Source of the DNA: Polytrichum commune
Lineage: Eukaryota; Streptophyta; Polytrichopsida; Polytrichales; Polytrichaceae
Length of the DNA stretch: 64,000 bases
Reading direction: 5' to 3'
Assembly: GCA_950295325.1 (NCBI GenBank)
Contig: OX485804.1
Span: 28,334,001 to 28,398,000 of the forward strand
Both the position numbers and the translations under genes were made by a program. Of this stretch, positions 26,850-37,402 are shown in pieces. Every line of letters begins with the position of its first letter. The stretch's first letter is position 1. Under the pieces are notes generated by a model, which ran no database searches, was not told the origin of the DNA, and saw only the letters and a program-made list of their open reading frames with translations.

Positions 26850-28501
26850 TGGATCCACAGGGACCTCCACCACCTGCCTCTGGTGCGGCCACGAACGACT
26901 CCCCCGTTGGCAATCCTCTTGCCATGGGGTCCGAATTCCGTGCGCAGGGGGAGCAACATTCCGCCTGCTCCATTTTTCCGAGGTTTTCCACACCCAACCT
27001 CTCATATGCCGTTTCTCTTTCAACAATCTTTCATGCTGGGGCTCCCAGGGATGGGTTTCTCGCCTGCCACCCAGGGCGGTCCGGGCGCTACCGTGGACCT
27101 CACAACGGGCTCTCACAAGCGCGATTCGCCTAAATGTGTTGCGGAGCAGTCCAAACCGACCAAGAAACGAAGAGTTGCCCGGAAAAAGCCATAAATCATT
27201 CAATTGGACAACGTCAAGGACGAGGTTGACATCGTCAAGAGTGGAGGCCACTGGAAGGATCACTGGGTCATCCAGTTGATCACAATCCGGGGAGAAATGC
27301 ACAACACTTTCTCTACACCTCCTAAGCAAGGTGAAGTTAGCATTACCGCCTTCTAAATTTTTATTCTTCCCCCCCCCCCTTTTTTTTTTTTAATCCATAT
27401 CAACAAAATCCTATGTGGCGTTATGCATTTTGGTGTCGTAATTTCTTGGCATGCTCTCAAGTGCGAATTATATGCGAATTATATGCGAATTATATGCGAA
27501 TTGAATGTGAATTCACATTCAATTCAATGTAAATTCTATGTGGATTCAATGGGAATTCCATGTGAACTCAATGTGAATTCAATGTGATTTCAAATGTGAA
27601 ATCAAGTGCGAACAACCAGCCTCCCAGTGCAAACTGCAATACAGAGTGTTGGAATACACTCTGTTCTGCACCAATACAGCCTGCTGGACCAAAAAAAATT
27701 ATGGTTGCAGTCTATTGGACTGCAGCAGAGTGGGTTTTTTGGCTGCAGTCTGCTGGACTGCAAAGGAGTTCAGTTTCTTGCTGCAGTCTATTGGACTACA
27801 ACAAAGTTTGGTTTTTGGCTGCAGTCTGTTGGATTGCAACAAAATTTGTTTTTTGGCTGCAGTCTGCTGGACTGCAATAGACTAGGATTTCAGTCATCTG
27901 GCTGCAGCAGAGTTTGAGAAAAGTGTGTTGTTTTCACCAAAATTGTGTTAATTCAGGTTATATTTGTTTGGAATTGAAGTGTATGCAATTTTGAAGCGTT
28001 GTGTTTTATATTTAGGTGTGGATAATTGGTCACGACTTCACACGAAGCTCGTGTCAATGTGCCCCGATTTTTTCGAAGAACATCAAAGCATGTAGAAAGA
28101 AGTGGAGCACAATCTATAACGATTACAAAGAAGACAAGGCGATGAACTTGAAGTCCGGTTCGTAACGATCGGATAAATGCCGATGGTATCATTTGGTTGA
28201 CAAATTCATGCACGACAAGGCGAATGTAGTGTCACATGCCCACGCCAGTGTTGTGGACGGAGATGGAGTGAAGTGTCATACCACTTCGGAGATAAACACA
28301 ACGGAACAAAAGAGCGGGGAGAGCTCTTCGAAATCGCCAGAGCCTAAGCGCAAGGAGGAGATGTTCGTGGATCGTTGTATCGGGGAGATTAGAGAGAGTA
28401 GCAAGATGATTTTGGATAGCTTGAAGGCCAATGACGATATGAAAATGGCTTTATTAATAAGTATGCAAAAAACCATGGAGAAACTAGTTGAAAAGATATA
28501 G
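26850..28501 (+). pseudogene. Harbinger Myb/SANT-like protein, broken
   Basis: In this superfamily the protein partners the transposase and helps bind the ends. Starts at ATG 26850 (MDPQGPPPPASG). The frame shifts near 26960, continues as a Pro/Gly-rich segment to TKKRRVARKKP, and meets TAA at 27192. The same frame then gives GGHWKDHWVIQLITIRGEMH, a SANT-type block followed by TPPKQG. A probable intron (about 27330-28015) contains AT-rich sequence and a 38-bp minisatellite. After it come VDNWSRLHTKLVSMCPDFF, a further frameshift, KACRKKWSTIYNDYKEDKA, a stop, and KCRWYHLVDKFMHDKANV. The Ser/Lys-rich tail ends in KTMEKLVEKI at 28498. Frameshifts and stops mean it cannot be made intact. Confidence 0.8.
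27703..27900. repeat. 38-bp minisatellite, 5 units
   Basis: A (C/T)TGCAGTCT-(G/A)(C/T)TGGACT core recurs at 27705, 27743, 27781, 27819 and 27857, exactly 38 bp apart. Each unit contains CAGTC...GACTG, a short inverted repeat. It lies in the presumed intron of the Harbinger SANT gene. Confidence 0.85.
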
Positions 28502-28527
28502 GTGGGCACGTAGTGGGCTAGGCTAGG

Positions 28528-29889
28528 CTAGTCGACGTCCATGGGAAATGTTTGTGCCACGCAGGACTTTGTTTTTGCCATCCACAAGCTCTTGGCAATG
28601 CCATTCTGCCTTGCACTCAATTCTTTTGTTGTTTTGCCATATATTGTCATTGTAACTTGAAATTCTTTTGCAGCCTCTTGTTTGAAGTACTCCAATGTTT
28701 CTCGGGAGCTTTCTTCAATTCCAGCAAGGCTGTGCAGAGTGTGGTTGGCCACCACAAGCTTCTCTCGACTCGTAGGCCCGGGAGGTGTTACAAGTGACAA
28801 CCTATTATGCACCTTGTCCGATGCCTCTTGCAACCACTCCGTCTTCCAAAAATTGTCTCCTAGGATGATGCATATGTTGTGTAGCATGAGGGAAGTGCTC
28901 ACAAATTCTGGCACGTTCTTTAAGTGCACATCAATCATTTTTAACAAAATTCGTCACATACCCTTGAGCATTCCAAAGGCTCTTTCAACGCACATACGGG
29001 TGGAACTTTGAACGAAGTTCCAGTTGTATTCCTCCCGAGTCAGCCCATCTTTGTGACCCCTGAAAGGAGCTAACATCCAGGGGTGGCATGGATATACCGC
29101 ATCGCCAACCAATGCGTAAGGTGCAAGCTTTCCAGCCTCATAAAATTGGCCAATCGCGGTTCTTCCCCACAAGTTAGCGCCATGCATCGATCCGGCCTAG
29201 TTTACGTCAAAATCCCAGAACAGACACTTGCTAGAAACAACACCCTACAACAAGATAGAGTGAAACCCTTTCCTATTGTAATAATCGGCCGCATGTAGCC
29301 GCGGTGCGACGATTGGTATGTGTGAACTGTCCACCGCACCAATCACATACGGTATTTGATGAATGTTCTCAAATTCCCTAGCAAATTTGTCTATAGTGGT
29401 GGTGGAAGGCCACCGAATGTATTTTTTCAAAATGAATATTCTCACAACATTAGTGAACTGCGAAACTGCCAATTGACTAGTAGACAAGCCAATCCTATAC
29501 AAATCCGCAATGCTCTGCATAGAGTTATATGTGGCCAATCTAGAAATGACGACCGCCACCTTCACTTGGACTGGTACGGCCGACCGCATGTTGGTATCTT
29601 GTCTATGCATGGAAAACGCGAGACTGGAACACAAAAACTCGAATGTAGAAACATCCATACGCATTCGCCCCTTGAACTCCCTCGCATTGAATGATCCGAG
29701 CAAGTTTCGGTCGAAGAAGTTGGGTTGCTGCAACCTTCTCTCGTGGGCCCACAAATGTCGGGGCCTCCTCGCACGAGCCAACATGAAACCTTGCACCGAA
29801 ATGCACATGGAACACATTTGTTGCCAATGCCACATTGAAATCCCAGCTACATCCTTATCCAAACTGTCCATCGTGCAATACAATGTCAT
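28528..29889 (-). pseudogene. Harbinger DDE transposase with three in-frame stops
   Basis: A single 454-codon frame from ATG 29889 to TGA/TAA at 28528 with no frameshift. The N-terminal part includes FFDRNLLGSFNAREFKGRMRM. The catalytic triad of the family is visible: D in VIGAVDSSHIPIVAPR, D in LVGDAVYPCHPWMLAPF, and E in CVERAFGMLKG. Premature stops follow GFHSILL (TAG where Gln fits), FDVN (TAG where Trp fits) and GMLKGM (TGA where Trp fits). All three can be made by single C-to-T or G-to-A changes. The encoded enzyme is therefore dead, but the gene was intact until recently. Confidence 0.9.
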
Positions 29890-30251
29890 CTACCAAAAAA
29901 AAATCAGGAGCCTCTGTGTTTCGATGTCCATAGTGACAGCCTCTATACATGAGCAACCTCTATATGAAGGCCGGATGTGAGGCAACTCTTGGGTGTTGTG
30001 GCAGCCACCGAAACCCTGCTCTGCTCTGTGACTCTGCCATGCTCTGTAACTTTGCTGGATACTCCAAACTTTGTTGGTTCGAGGTGGGAGTCTTTGTGCC
30101 CGGCACCTTCCCGGAAGCTCCCGTTGCCGCCTGGCAGCTACCTCCCGTGTGGTGAGGGCGACCGGCAGCCTCTGCGCTGGCTGTGGCAGGCCTATGGCTA
30201 AGCCTAGCCAACAGCGCTGTACCAACTGTTGGTCATGTGGCTGCGGCCTTA

Positions 30252-32955
30252 TATATAAGGTGGGAGGCCTCATTGACCTCACTTCAACCATCTTGCCTCA
30301 AGTGGGACATTAAGACCTAACATGCCTAGCATATTTTGCCCAATGTTCAAAGAGGGTCAAAGGGAGTTGGCAGATTGGTGACAAGGCCAAACCTTTGCCA
30401 ATTTTGGATTGGATTTTTGTGACATGAAGGTGTGAATATTGCCATGTTTATGAATGCGTTTCGATTATGTTTGTGAACACAAATATACTATGTTATTCAA
30501 CATGGTGGCGAAATATAATTGGATGATAGGAGATGACAAGTTGGAGGGTTCCAATAAGGTGTTTAGATGGCCTAGTGAAAGGGCCAAGGCATTCAAATGT
30601 GGGTTGGGCTAATTCTTCGGGATTGGGACCAAACATAACCTCATGTTGGGAAGGTAGTGTGCCCGTCTGCCCAATTGTCCATGCCCATTCATGCGGGCAA
30701 GGAAAAACTTTGAAGGCTTCAAGATCATCCAACAAAAATGGGAAGCCAAGGGCAAAGTATTTGGAGGCTATGCCAAATAAATTTCCAATTGATGTCAAGT
30801 TGATTGTTACAAACATAATAGTTTATGATAGGTCCAAAATGGATTTTTTTAATCTCAAGGAATTACCTGATAATGTTTTCCTGCCCCCTGAAGCAAGTGA
30901 GGTGGTGACCCCTTGAGCGGCAAAAATGTGATTCTTGGCGAGATTCCTACTAGGCCAAAGGGTTGTCTAAATGGGCACCAAAGCAATTCTTGGGAAGGAA
31001 CATAAGTTGGAGAAGTGGGTGTCCTACCCACGACAAATACTGTGGATTCTCAATATGGTAAAGGTGGTCATCTTGTAGAGCAAGAAAAATGTATTTGAGG
31101 GGGGGGGGGGGATTTAGCAAGGTGAAGATTGAAGGTGGCGGACATTTGTCTCCGGATAGTACATGGGCCAAAAACTCCAAAAACGACTTGCATAAAGCTC
31201 AGATTCACGCTAGTGCCAAGGCATGAGTTTAAAAAAACTCATAGCTTGGCTTCATCATGTTTTGGTTGATCAACAATGAGCCCAACGTGGGCTACACACT
31301 ATGGTGCAACAAAGGAATTCCACAAGAATTGTATATCTAGGACAAAACACATCGACCAATTAACAACATCTTGTTAGTGGGTAAAACCAAATGGCAACTA
31401 TAGGATCATGTTGAAAGGTTTCTTGGCTAGGTGGGTAATGTTAGCTTGGACTTTGGTATGGATCATGGCAGTATTGCACGATGGAAATGTACAACACAAC
31501 AATGTTACAAGTGTTACAATATTCCCTAAGCATTTACCACCGGTGGCGGTGTTGGCCGTTACCTAGCCACATAGGGTTTTCGGATGCCCTAAACCCAATG
31601 GTTTCCCTATAGGCCAAAAGGGGCAATGGGGAAGAGAATTTAAAGAATAGAATAAAATTGGTGAGACATTCTTATGGACATTTTGGAGGTTGGCATTTGG
31701 GAGTGGGTCTTCTTGAGGAGTTTGAAGGGTTTTGTATTTAGAGAGCTTATGGGGTTGAGAGAGTGAGTGTTTCTAAGCACCTAAAAAATTGAGGGTGCTG
31801 AAGTTATTTGGAGGAGTATGAATATGCACTAGGCAAAGTGTTGTATCTTCTACATTTAGATTATAAAGAAGGTAAATTTTGGGTCACGGGTTTTGGCCTA
31901 TTGTGCATAATAGGAGAAACAATTTAGAGGAATGTTCTTAGAGGGAGAGAGAGAGAGAGATCTGGTCTCCAAAGGAAGCGGGAGTGTATAGAGTGTTTGT
32001 TCGTAGAACATCCTAGGCCACACCCTAGGGCAATGGCGTTAGACGTAAAACTACTTCACCTTTTGTAAGGAGTAGACATTATATTTAGTAACTAATAATC
32101 ATTATTGGTAACAAGTAGCATGTAACCGTCTTTAGCCAATGCCATGATTATTGGATGTCTTTTGGCTAAAGACGGGTTGTAAGTTTATTTATTACTTTAT
32201 AGTAAGTCTTGGAGGTTTGTGATAGGTTGTCGGTTCTCTAGTCTACGTTTATGAATTAGTATTGAGTGTGCATATTGTGTGGCAATTATGTTAGTTTGTT
32301 TGAATGTATTTTTGATTTTCATGATAGGGAGTTGAAGTATTGTTTATAGTTTGTTCATTGATGGGATGTGTGTTGTGGCCCTTGCACTTGCGACTATACC
32401 ATGAGTGGGGCTACATTTCACCCCTTGTTATGATGTTGTTGATGAGTGGTTGGTATTTTGTGGTTTTCCTATTGAGGGTTTTTTGAAGCAAATCTATCAT
32501 TACAATATGTAAATTCTATAAATTGTATGGTGTATTCTAGTGCAAGGGCTTCTGGTGGGGGATGGTTATATGGGTGGCCAATGACGCATAGTATGTCAAG
32601 TTTAAGCTTGGCATAACAATGGCATCTTTGGGCACCACATGTAGACGGCAGTAGCCATGTTGGCATCGTGTTTTCTTGAGGTAATTCATTATGCGTTCTT
32701 GCATTCATAAGTGTATATTGTCTTGATCTGTTAATTGATAGAATGAGTTTACATATTTCCCATACATCTTTATTGTGTCTTTTTGTTATTATTGCATGGA
32801 TTTATTGGCTCTGTCTATAAGACAAAGACTATGCATCGACTTTTATGTTTCAAGAGTAAATTTCCTAACCACTTTGTGTTTACACTTGGACGTTACTCGA
32901 TCCTGCTATTTTTGGTCCAATTTATTTAACGTGGATGGTGAAAGCTTGCATACCG
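30252..32955. other. intergenic, no gene recognised
   Basis: Open frames at 30533-30916 have no motif I know. There is a poly-G run near 31089-31100 and a (GA)n run near 31945-31962. Plus-strand DNA is G/T-rich. Confidence 0.5.
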
Positions 32956-33160
32956 TGGACAACTAACCAACTGATAACTATTGGTTAACTAGTTGCCTTT
33001 CGTAACTATAGTTGTTCGCGATTTGACTTGCTAAAAAATGTAGCTAACTATAGTTGTTCTAAAATCTAGTTAACTATAGTTATATATGCCTAGTTAACTA
33101 TAGTTGTTCCCTAAAATGTATTGAAAAAATCCTAATTAACTATAGTTGGTTATAGGTATA
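32956..33160. repeat. cluster of the palindrome AACTATAGTT
   Basis: The 10-bp perfect palindrome AACTATAGTT, often extended to TTAACTATAGTTGTTC, occurs five times in about 150 bp, with imperfect relatives such as AACTATTGGTTAACTAGTT at the left edge. It could be a decayed satellite, or foldback sequence at the end of the neighbouring LINE. Confidence 0.7.
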
Positions 33161-33239
33161 ATAAATAGCCATGGATTGGCATGAGCAAAGTGTACAACTA
33201 CTTTTCCAGTCTTTCATAAGGAAGGATAAAGCCTCGTGG

Positions 33240-34110
33240 TTCTACCATTCTCTTGTTGTTATTTGCATTTAAGTAGTGCATGTAATCATGTATCCGCCTC
33301 TGATGAGTTGCATATAGGGCATGCTATCGATGGGTAGGCTTCTCTACCGAAGAAGAGTTGCTTTCGGGCATGACTCATATATTGTTCAATTGAGAATTTT
33401 ATTACGCACGTCTTTTGTTTATCCGTGACGGCAGGGTTTGTCCACAAGTCAAACCACACGTCATTTAATATTTTATCAATGTCATTGTTCGCTAGCCATT
33501 TGTATAGTTGGTGTGTTTGATTTGCTCTAATTGTTAAGTTTTGTCCTTTATCGTGTTTGAGGATGTATTTTCCGATATGCCTAATGGGTCCGTTGTTTGG
33601 TGTCTCTTGCATAGAGTGCCGATCTTTTTGGAAGTAGTCCGGTGTAGGGTGTGCGTGTTTGTATGGTGTTGTGGCATCTTTGTGGCTTAGTTCACGTCCA
33701 TGTTTGGCTAGTGTGTTTGCCAGTTCATTGCCACTAATGTTTGTTTGGGCCTTTATTTTGTGAAGTGTGGTGATTTGTGTGCGGGATATTAACATTTTAA
33801 TCATAGCTTCTAGTATGTTTTGTCTGGGTGGCTATTATGTAGGGTGGGGTGTTTAAGTTGGGTATTTAAGAGGTATAGGACATTGAAGCAATATGTGAAT
33901 ATATGGGTTGGTTTGTCACAGTATGTTGTGGTGAAGAGTTTGTAGGGTGTGGTGTATGGCCATCATTTTTGCTCGTAGTATGTTCTGTAGTCCCGGTAGT
34001 CTTTTTGCGATTTTTAGGCCTTTGAAAGAGTTATAAATATTGTATCCCATTTTTCCCGTTTCCACTGTCCGTTGCTTATTTCTTAAGATGGTTTGAATGA
34101 CCCATCTGTG
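33240..34110 (-). pseudogene. LINE remnant: RNase H and C-terminal zinc segment
   Basis: Reading the minus strand: GYNIYNSFKGLKIAKRLPG and ILRAKMMAIHHTLQTL match the start of a LINE RNase H domain with the catalytic Glu substituted. A shifted frame gives FNVLYLLNTQLKHPT and SHPDK. Then come TLHKIKAQTNISGNELANTL, the H/K-x-Q/H-x5-GNE-AN block (normally ending in the last catalytic Asp), and a tail ending SIACPICNSSEADT, stop, LHALLKC. C-x2-C...H-x3-C is the C-terminal zinc segment typical of these elements. One frameshift and several stops show decay. It is homologous to the plus-strand copy at 50-52 kb. Confidence 0.8.
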
Positions 34111-35279
34111 TAGTAGTAAAAGTGTGGTGGATATTTAAGGGGGAGGCATCATTATGGGTTGATAATTAGTGGGGTATCTGGGGTTTGAGTCATTGGGGGG
34201 AGGGGGGGGGGGGGGTTAATGTGAGTTTAGCCCATTTTGTATTGCGGTTTACTTGGGTGGCCATTGGTATGGGTGGTGCAACTTGGTTGAATATTGCAGG
34301 TATTTGTAGAGTGTTGGCAATGTCGTTCATTTGTTGGGTATATTTCTTTGATCCAATGGGCGTGTTTTTGTGGTGTACGCATAGTATATGGATGGTGCAA
34401 CTTTCTGTTCTAGGTTCAATTCGTAGTTATTGGGGGATTGTTGGTTTCTTCATAAGTGATGGTGTCGGCTTTGAAGTGTGTGATAACATGTGAATTTGGG
34501 AAGGGTCCAATGTGGGGGCTAAGGTTGTTATACCAATTTTCATATGTTGTTACTATTATTGTGACAGAGTTTGAGCTATTTTTGGTTGTAAAGCATGCCC
34601 AATTGAGGGCTTCTTGGGCTTTAGTTTTTGTATGTGGGTGTGCGTATGACGCTTTGAAGCAAATGGGATCTAGAAACTATTGTAGCTAAGTAACCCAACT
34701 TTGATGGTTTGGTTCTCCGCAAGTATTCTAGTTATGAATGTGAAATTTGAAGGGAGGCTTGGAAGATGCTTTGTCTCAATTGTGGTGAAATTTTAACTCA
34801 ATAAGTGTTATAGATTGAGAACTATTGATCTCGATGCAACCGGATCTTTAAGGATTGTCGAGGGCAAATATTTTTTAGATTAATAGTTGCACCATGAGTT
34901 GTTTTTCTAGTCATAAAAATTGATATGTGAAGAATAGAGAAGATATGCAAATCCTTTGTAAAGTTTTGTGCATAGACTATGAAGGAATTGACGTGGGAAT
35001 TGAGAGTTACATGAGGGTGAAATGGATACACAATAAACATCCATTTAGTACAACTTGACTTATGTTCATATGGCTACACTAAGTGCCTTTATCGACACCC
35101 TCTACAATATACACATTTGCATGTAAATTGTTTTGCAAAAAAATTATAGTTTCACTTACATAAAGCTCAAAGACGTTGCATTTTTAGAATCAACTTTGGA
35201 TTGTATTCAATACCACCACACAATATCCTTACATCCACCGGATTACAGATCCAATAATAGTGGACATACATGATGCACC
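34111..35279. other. G/T-rich intergenic, possibly older LINE 5' part
   Basis: Includes a broken poly-G run at about 34196-34216. Strand bias continues that of the LINE, but no reverse transcriptase motif is legible. Confidence 0.4.
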
Positions 35280-35965
35280 AACCTACCAAAGGCCTATGGT
35301 ATCTCTTACAAGCCTATTTACCAATATATTTGAAAGGGGGACAAGAAGGTCAAGTTATCCAACCTCTAATATATTCTTCCACATTTTACAACTAGTTATT
35401 CGAGCAAGTTCTAGGATGTCAAATTAATCCACGCATCTAGTATCTTCTATAGGCCTTTCCACCCAATTAAATTCAGCAAGGTCTAGCAAGTGAAGTTCCA
35501 CAACGTCCCCCAAATCTCCTTTAAGCCTTTACACCAATTTAAATACAAGGAGATCAAGGAGGTTAAGTTATCCTCCTTTATGTTTTCAAGCCTACACAAC
35601 CATTCATTCTGATTGAGGGCATTGAAGCCAAGTCACCATATCTGTCTAGTATCAACTCAAAAGGTTTGGACCCTTTTAAGTGGGGGGACATCACAAAGGT
35701 CTTACGAAAAGCCTTTGGTATCTTTTCCAAACTTGTACACGAACTTAAGTTGAGGCAAGTCAAGGATGTCAAGTTACGCAACGCCTCCGGTATCTCCTTC
35801 AAGCTTTCACACCAACTTAAGTCGAGGGAGGTCAAGAAGGTCAAGTTATGCAACGCCTCCGGTATCTCCTTCAAGCCTTCACACCCATGTAAGTGTGAGC
35901 CCGAAAAGTCGTACTCACATGTTAGTAATTCTAATATAAAGTATTGGGAGGTAAGAAGCAAGCAA
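35280..35965 (-). pseudogene. decayed leucine-rich repeat sequence
   Basis: The minus strand gives clear 24-residue LRR units: GLKEIPEALHNLTFLTSLDL, then SLKEIPEALRNLTSLTCLNL, then SLEKIPKAFR. The consensus is S-L-K-E-I-P-E-A-L-x-N-L-T-x-L-T-x-L-(D/N)-L-S-x-C. Further downstream (to about 35280) the same 72-bp period is visible at DNA level but broken by stops and shifts (for example DNLTSLISLYLNWCKGLKEI). It resembles the LRR part of plant NBS-LRR or related proteins. No NBS, TIR or kinase domain is visible nearby, so it is an isolated fragment. Confidence 0.7.
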
Positions 35966-36379
35966 GAGAAGCTAACCTCACCTTATTGAGGAAAGAAAAG
36001 TAAAAAGTAAGGGCAATTACCATGTGCCAGAAGATGGAGTCCAAAAGGAAGAGAAGAAAAAATCAATAAGAAGGGGCAAACCGTTTTTTTCTCGGGCGGC
36101 CCGAAGGTGCCGGGCAACGAGTCAAAAAAACAGAAGGTGGGAGGGGTCTCGGGTGGTAGGAGAAGAGAAGGCTCATTAGGGCAGGAGAGAGCTTTTACGC
36201 ATATAGTATAATAGAGTAGATCATAAAAGGTGTATATTGATGCCTAATTTCAAGTCATAGGACAAAGTGGTGACATTCTACTGTTGAATTATGGTGTCGT
36301 ATATGATGTCCGTGAAACTTTTAGGGCTTTACAATATTAGCCAACATTTTTTTATGGTAATAAGTTGGCTAAAATTAAC
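35966..36379. other. short intergenic stretch
   Basis: No gene recognised. Confidence 0.4.
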
Positions 36380-36660
36380 ACAATATTTTTTCAATTGACA
36401 GGTACTATGTTCTTGGATGCCATTGATGCTTCTGAGTTGTTGGGACAACATATAAGTGGCAGCTATATCCATGGGCATATAAAAAATGCCATAGATTGTG
36501 TGGGTGTTGAAAATGCCGTGCAATTTAAAGAACATGGGGAGAATGGTGATGGCAAAATATACTCGTATTCAATGGACTCCATGTGCTGCACATAGTTTGG
36601 ATTTATTATTTGAGGATATTGTGGGGTTGACATGGGTGACAGAAATTTTGACAAAAACAA
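36380..36660 (+). pseudogene. hAT transposase fragment (DUF659-type region)
   Basis: GTMFLDAIDASE resembles the P-x-F-L-x-x-(V/I)-D-A-S start of the DUF659 region in plant hAT transposases. KNAIDCVGVENAVQF matches the helix that precedes the T-D-N-A segment. A different frame then gives RIQWTPCAAHSLDLLFEDI, the W-x-P-C-x-A-H-x-x-x-L-x-x-x-D block. The segment normally between them, with a catalytic Asp, is missing, and a shift separates the two halves. No terminal repeats identified. Confidence 0.75.
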
Positions 36661-37402
36661 AATATCAACAAATTCTAATATTCTACCAGTTTAGGAAAAA
36701 TGCAAAAACTCAAACACTGTGGATGGTATTTGTAGGTTATTCATTTGGTGTCCACAAACTATAAGCTCACATTGCATTGATATCCTCTTCCAATTACCAA
36801 AAAGACCCAACAAACACTAAGGTAACATAGTAAAGCGCACAGATCCAACAAAACACTAAAGACAACCAGAGGTGTAAGTTACCATAGTCACACCCACATT
36901 CATTCCAGCACAAACCATGTGATATATCATCTATTGCAAGTATCCAATATTCCATATCTGATGTTTTGATTCACATCCACCTCATAAGCGCACACTGTAT
37001 CTGATGATGTCTATGTAAACAGATCCATAGAGCCCACGACCAGTGCAAATAACTTAAAATCCTCAAAATGAAGATTAATGCTGTTCACGAAATTAAGTGA
37101 CTGCCAAACTGTGCACACAAGGCACCAGAATAAAATGTTTGTAATGACTGAAAACCTCCACAGAAAAATCCTGTGGAAAGAATAATAATGTCTTCTCAAT
37201 ATCTGTCAAATTCTTGTATCACAAACAATTGCCAATTGACACTACACTACAACTCCTGATTCTACAACCTACACATTGTTTGTTGTATCTGTTAAAAGGA
37301 CCTTGCAAACCAAAGACTCGCTAAGAATAGTCCCACCTTGCTATAAAACTACAATCTGTGCAAATTTCATTAAGGGGAGAGCATATCGCTTCCTCCTATT
37401 CC
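36661..37402. other. 3' flank of the PAQR gene
   Basis: No gene recognised. Expected to contain the 3' UTR of the minus-strand gene that ends at 37403. Confidence 0.4.

Larger units (their letters stand above)
26448..30251. mobile_element. PIF/Harbinger DNA transposon, full length (3798 bp), inactivated
   Basis: The ends are GGCCCATGCCACATGA (26451) and, on the minus strand, GGCCGCAGCCACATGA (30248). TTA duplications lie at 26448-26450 and 30249-30251, matching the TWA target rule of this superfamily. Degenerate subterminal similarity continues inward (ACCACACGGGCGGTA against ACCACACGGGAGGTA). It holds the two genes expected of the family, tail to tail: a Myb/SANT-like protein on plus and a DDE transposase on minus. 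Both are broken. Confidence 0.9.

Noticed and set aside
30071-30313. Open frames on both strands at the right end of the Harbinger element
   Set aside because: They lie in the GC-rich subterminal region; the matching left end has similar non-coding sequence.
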